From Actinomycetota bacterium (GTDB lineage: Bacteria; Actinomycetota; Actinomycetes; Mycobacteriales; Micromonosporaceae): DNA of 8,672 bases. Positions 6,329 to 8,672 of the stretch are shown one piece after another. Below the pieces are notes generated by a model that made no database searches, was not told the DNA's origin, and worked only from the letters and a program-made list of their open reading frames with translations. Location: assembly GCA_005885115.1 (NCBI GenBank), contig VAXX01000465.1, positions 1 to 8,672 on the forward strand. Direction: 5' to 3'. A program made the position numbers and the translations under genes. Numbering within the stretch: the stretch's first letter is position 1; each line of letters begins with the position of its first letter.

Positions 6329-6498
6329 TCAGCGGACGTCCGGCCGGATCACCTTGGTACGCAGCAGCCCCATACGTCGAGCTTCTCCACCGAGCCACCC
6401 GCGGTCCGGATCACGTTGAGGTACGTGTCGAGAGACGGAGCGACGGTGCGCTCCTCCAGGCTGGCGTCGAGGATCACCATGATCTCGTAATGACGCAA
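6329..6498 (-). pseudogene. rpsF: Ribosomal protein S6 (bS6) gene with an internal deletion and frameshift
   Basis: The frame starts at TTG 6498 behind a perfect AGGAGGTGA. It encodes [20 protein letters not shown] and continues through [11 protein letters not shown], matching the first half of bS6. It then reads CCVPR and stops at TGA 6349-6351, giving 49 residues against the usual 95 or so. The normal C-terminal end, [12 protein letters not shown] and stop, is present in the next frame (6329-6367). About 40 internal codons between DVWG and LRTKV are therefore missing, with a net shift of frame, the junction lying at about 6361-6372. S6 binds 16S rRNA together with S18 and is dispensable in some bacteria. 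Either the gene is really truncated or the sequence has an assembly deletion; an intact copy could exist elsewhere. Its start and leader are undamaged. Confidence 0.85.
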
Positions 6499-6506
6499 GA
6501 CTACTC

Positions 6507-6550
6507 ACCTCCTCTGGGCTAACGGCCACGGTCTTTCCGTGGCAGGAGGT
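6507..6550 (-). promoter_or_regulatory. S6:S18-type leader hairpin pairing with the rpsF ribosome-binding site
   Basis: In the minus-strand RNA, ACCUCCU (6550-6544) is fully complementary to the Shine-Dalgarno AGGAGGU (6513-6507), 7 of 7 pairs. Between them GCCACGG (6543-6537) and CCGUGGC (6531-6525) form a perfect 7-bp hairpin with loop AAAGA. An 11-nt one-sided bulge, CGUUAGCCCAG, stays unpaired and, with the adjacent C, contains CCG. Known S6:S18-binding leaders upstream of rpsF are a stem with a bulged CCG that mimics the 16S site. The match in place and shape makes feedback repression of the operon likely. Confidence 0.72.
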
Positions 6551-6557
6551 CTGGCGT

Positions 6558-6575
6558 CTGCCGTCCCCGCGGCAG
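6558..6575 (-). promoter_or_regulatory. Second small hairpin in the rpsF leader
   Basis: CTGCCG (6558-6563) and CGGCAG (6570-6575) form a perfect 6-bp inverted repeat around a 6-nt loop. It is just upstream of the hairpin that pairs with the ribosome-binding site, so in the RNA the two would be neighbours. Its role is unknown. Confidence 0.5.
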
Positions 6576-6600
6576 CTGAGCCGGCGGGGAAGGCCCGACC

Positions 6601-6606
6601 AGGATA
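6601..6606 (-). promoter_or_regulatory. Candidate -10 element for the rpsF operon
   Basis: The minus strand reads TATCCT, matching TANNNT, which would give a leader of about 95 nt covering both hairpins upstream of rpsF. No good -35 is seen 17 bp upstream. Confidence 0.35.
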
Positions 6607-6627
6607 CCTGGCCGCTGAAATAGAGAG

Positions 6628-6710
6628 CCGCGGGGCGTCCTGTCCGTCTGCCTGGGTGGGACCTGGGGAGGAACGACCACACCGACGAGCTGGAGGAGGA
6701 CGCCCCGCGG
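6628..6710 (-). repeat. 14-bp perfect inverted repeat with 55-bp spacer, possible terminator
   Basis: Arms CCGCGGGGCGTCCT (6628-6641) and AGGACGCCCCGCGG (6697-6710) are perfect inverted copies around a 55-bp spacer. The repeat starts 17 bp after the stop of the minus-strand gene at 6727. On that strand the second arm is followed by CTCTCTATTT, a pyrimidine-rich tail. It may terminate that transcript before the rpsF promoter, though the large loop is unusual for an intrinsic terminator. I recognise nothing else in the spacer. Confidence 0.6.
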
Positions 6711-6726
6711 AGCCTAGTAAGTACTG

Positions 6727-7284
6727 TTACGCGACAACCGCCCGGATTGCCCGCTGAGCGATAATAGCCCGTACCGCCGCGACAGACACGCCAACCACAC
6801 AGATCGCCGCGACGAACACCAGGATTCCGGCCGGGCCCTTGCGGACCGGCGGGCCGGGCACGGCCGAGCCGACCGCGACGGTGTCCGAGGTGGGCACCGG
6901 ATCGGGGCTGGCGCCGCCGTCGGCGAGGCTGCCGCCGTCGGCCGACGCGGCGGCGGCCGGGTCGGGTGGGACCGCGGCGGCCGAGGACTGGCCGGGCGAG
7001 GGGGCGGTGCGGGCCTCGGGCGACTTTCCCGCCTGAGGGGTACGCGACCGGGAGCCACCCGCCGCCGATCCGCTGCCCGCCGAGCTCACCGTGACGGTGA
7101 CCGAGCCCGCGCCACCGTTACCGAGCAGACACGCCGGTACCAGGGACACGCTCAGCCGGCCCTGCCGGAAGACGACGCCGATCTGGCTGTCGGCGGGTAC
7201 CGTCGCCCGGTCCGCCCCGTTGATCATCAGGTCGGCGGACTGGCCGAGCCGGTTGACGAAGGTCACCGCCGAGCCCGGCGACAC
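6727..7284 (-). CDS. Cupredoxin-like protein with C-terminal membrane anchor, apparently lacking its N-terminus
   Basis: From GTG 7284 the frame gives 185 residues. The first 70 or so form a beta-rich segment, SPGSAVTFVNRLGQSADLMI through to AGSVTVTVS, resembling the edge strands of cupredoxin-like domains. It lacks the His ligands for copper and has one Cys (VPACLLG). A long Ala/Pro/Ser/Gly linker follows, then one membrane helix, GILVFVAAICVVGVSVAAV, and a short basic tail. Such proteins normally have a signal peptide, but none is visible. Coding-like sequence continues in frame upstream to TGA 7387-7389 without ATG, GTG or TTG, and GTG 7284 has no ribosome site and falls inside a predicted strand. 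The N-terminus may be lost, or the gene decayed. The function is unknown. Confidence 0.55.
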   Translation of the reverse strand: MSPGSAVTFVNRLGQSADLMINGADRATVPADSQIGVVFRQGRLSVSLVPACLLGNGGAGSVTVTVSSAGSGSAAGGSRSRTPQAGKSPEARTAPSPGQSSAAAVPPDPAAAASADGGSLADGGASPDPVPTSDTVAVGSAVPGPPVRKGPAGILVFVAAICVVGVSVAAVRAIIAQRAIRAVVA

Positions 7285-7451
7285 GGTCAGCGCACCGATG
7301 TCCGGGCGCGACGAGACGCGAGCCGGTGTCGCAGCGGCCTCGGCATGCTCGGACTCCCCGCGGTCGATGGGTGAGGTTCGCTGTATTCAACGACATGCCC
7401 GCATACGCGGTGACGCGCACCGGCGCCGGCGCGCGTGTCGGACCCAGGAAG

Positions 7452-7457
7452 TACGCT
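7452..7457 (+). promoter_or_regulatory. Candidate -10 element for a leaderless endonuclease IV transcript
   Basis: TACGCT lies 6 nt before the ATG at 7464, and no Shine-Dalgarno sequence is visible, which together suggest a leaderless mRNA. No -35 stands out. Confidence 0.35.
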
Positions 7458-7463
7458 CCCTGC

Positions 7464-8240
7464 ATGCGTATCGGAGCCCATGTCGACCGGGCCGACCCGC
7501 TCGCCGAAGCCGCCGCCCGCAAGGCCGACCTCGTCCAGTTCTTCCTCTCCGACCCGCAGGGCTGGAAGGCGCCCGAGCCGCATCCGGCGGCCGACGCGCT
7601 GCGCTCCGCCGAGGTCGACCTCTACATCCACGCGCCGTACCTGGTCAACGTGGCCCCCCCCAACAACCGGATCCGGATCCCGAGCCGGAAGATCCTGCTC
7701 GAGCACGCCGAGGCGGCCGCCTCGATCGGCGCCAAGGGCCTGATCGTCCACGGTGGACACGTCAACAAGGGCGACGACCTGCAGGTCGGGCTGACCAACT
7801 GGCGCAAGACCTTCGCGTACGCGGCGGAGTCCGGTGGGCTGCCGCTGACCGTGCTCATCGAGAACACCGCGGGCGGGGACAACGCGTGCGTACGCCGCTT
7901 CGACGCGCTCGCCCGGCTGTGGGACGCCATCGGCGAGTACGACGTCGGGTTCTGCCTGGACACCTGCCACGCGTACTCGGGCGGGGAGGATCTGGTCGGC
8001 ATCGTCGACCGGGTGAAGGCGATCACCGGCCGGATCGACCTGATCCACGCCAACGGCTCCAGGGACGAGTTCGACTCCGGCCGCGACCGGCACGAGAACC
8101 TCACCGCCGGCACGATCGACCCGCAGCTGATCGTCGCGGTGATCCGCGCCGCCGGCGCGCCGGTCGTGGTCGAGACGCCCGGTGGCGCCGACGGACAGGG
8201 CGCGGACATCGCCTACCTGCGGGAGCACCTCGGCGCATGA
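7464..8240 (+). CDS. Endonuclease IV / AP endonuclease family 2 (xylose isomerase-like TIM barrel)
   Basis: This 258-residue cytoplasmic enzyme is close to the family length (about 260-285). The family cleaves DNA 5' to abasic sites in base-excision repair, using a metal cluster in a TIM barrel. Visible metal-ligand motifs in order are IHAPYLVN (His56), VHGGH (His96), IENTAG (Glu133), CLDTCHAYS (Asp166, His169), HANGS (His195), DRHENL (Asp208, His210) and VETPG (Glu237). All are kept, so activity is likely. The start is ATG 7464; there is no clear ribosome site but a TANNNT box sits just upstream. The gene is divergent from the cupredoxin-like gene and its TGA overlaps the next ATG (ATGA). 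The symbol nfo would fit by family, but orthology is not shown by sequence alone. Confidence 0.92.
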   Translation: MRIGAHVDRADPLAEAAARKADLVQFFLSDPQGWKAPEPHPAADALRSAEVDLYIHAPYLVNVAPPNNRIRIPSRKILLEHAEAAASIGAKGLIVHGGHVNKGDDLQVGLTNWRKTFAYAAESGGLPLTVLIENTAGGDNACVRRFDALARLWDAIGEYDVGFCLDTCHAYSGGEDLVGIVDRVKAITGRIDLIHANGSRDEFDSGRDRHENLTAGTIDPQLIVAVIRAAGAPVVVETPGGADGQGADIAYLREHLGA

Positions 8241-8672
8241 GCACCGACGAAGTCAGTACCACCGAAGCGGCCGGTACGGCCGAAGTTCCGCAGGAAGACC
8301 GCTGGACGCACTTCGCGCCCGAGCCGCCCCGCGCGCCCGGGCGGGTACGGGTGGCGGCCGGCCGGGTCGGGCGGGTGCTCGGCCACGAGCACACCCTGGT
8401 GGTGTTGGGTGCCCTGGTCCTCGCGGCGGCGATGAACTGGCAGTGCGTACTGCACCCCAGCACGACGATCCCGATGGACCTCGGCGATCCCCTGCTCCAG
8501 GCCTGGCAGCTCGCCTGGGCCGGGCACGCGGTGACCACCGACCCGAGCCAGCTCTGGCAGGCGAACACGTTCTTCCCGGACGGGTACAGCTTCGCGTTCT
8601 CCGACACCCTGCTGGGGTACCTGCCCGCCTCGGTCCTGGGCACCGGACCGACCGCGGCGCTGGTGCGCTACA
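8237..8672 (+). CDS. Polytopic membrane protein, N-terminal part (possibly GT-C type)
   Basis: The frame opens at ATG 8237, overlapping the previous stop by ATGA, with GGGAG (8221-8225) upstream, and runs off the window after about 145 residues. The first 50 residues are hydrophilic and acidic, then Arg-rich; a membrane helix follows at HTLVVLGALVLAAAMNW. The next segment has DLGDPLLQAWQLAWAGHA and LWQANTFFPDGYSFAFSDT, a pattern seen in large uncharacterised actinobacterial membrane proteins with a first extracytoplasmic loop like that of GT-C glycosyltransferases. The Asp-rich loop (MDLGDP) would fit the acidic motif of that class, but the assignment is inference because most of the protein is missing. 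Confidence 0.72.
   Translation, partial: MSTDEVSTTEAAGTAEVPQEDRWTHFAPEPPRAPGRVRVAAGRVGRVLGHEHTLVVLGALVLAAAMNWQCVLHPSTTIPMDLGDPLLQAWQLAWAGHAVTTDPSQLWQANTFFPDGYSFAFSDTLLGYLPASVLGTGPTAALVRY

Noticed and set aside
6371..6373. Internal ATG that would start a separate small protein ending [10 protein letters not shown]
   Set aside because: It has no ribosome site and matches the C-terminal end of S6, so it is a remnant and not a new gene.
7287..8228. 313-residue minus-strand frame opposite the endonuclease IV gene
   Set aside because: The plus-strand frame has all metal-ligand motifs of the family; the antisense product has no recognisable features.

Overview
This window is high-GC actinobacterial chromosome. 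The gene content and GTA/GTAC-rich codon style point to Micromonosporaceae (Micromonospora, Actinoplanes or a relative); that placement is inference. The core is the conserved block rpsF-ssb-rpsR-rplI plus dnaB, all on the minus strand. It is flanked on both sides by plus-strand genes for polytopic membrane proteins and metabolic or repair enzymes. I see no tRNA, rRNA, CRISPR array, transposase or prophage.

Layout. 1-656 (+): C-terminal part of a GT87/DUF2029-like membrane glycosyltransferase, coupled by a GTGA overlap to a PRPP-motif phosphoribosyltransferase-domain protein (653-1279). 1276-3888 (-): replicative helicase dnaB, whose P-loop is interrupted by a 405-residue intein (1960-3174). 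The intein has the marks of a class 3 intein (N-terminal Ala, Trp-Cys-Thr triad), a LAGLIDADG homing endonuclease, and a double zinc knuckle inserted between the two LAGLIDADG helices. 3889-4325: intergenic region with a cluster of DnaA-box-like 9-mers between divergent genes. 4326-4940 (+): three-TM membrane protein of unknown function. 4945-4975: hairpin terminator shared with convergent rplI. 4990-6498 (-): rplI, a cysteine-free rpsR, ssb and a broken rpsF. 6507-6726: the rpsF leader and upstream region, with a hairpin that pairs with the Shine-Dalgarno sequence (S6:S18-type autoregulation), a second hairpin, a candidate promoter and a 14-bp inverted repeat. 6727-7284 (-): a cupredoxin-like, tail-anchored protein lacking a signal peptide. 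7464-8240 (+): endonuclease IV-family enzyme, coupled by ATGA to the start of another polytopic membrane protein (8237-end).

How the parts relate. SSB and DnaB act at the replication fork; S6, S18 and L9 are ribosomal proteins classically co-transcribed with ssb. Three things deserve attention. The DnaB intein separates the Walker A Lys from its Ser, so the helicase cannot work until splicing occurs, and its cysteine-rich insert could make that zinc- or redox-sensitive. rpsF has lost about 40 internal codons with a frameshift, while its autoregulatory leader looks intact. The dnaB upstream region resembles a DnaA-binding region.
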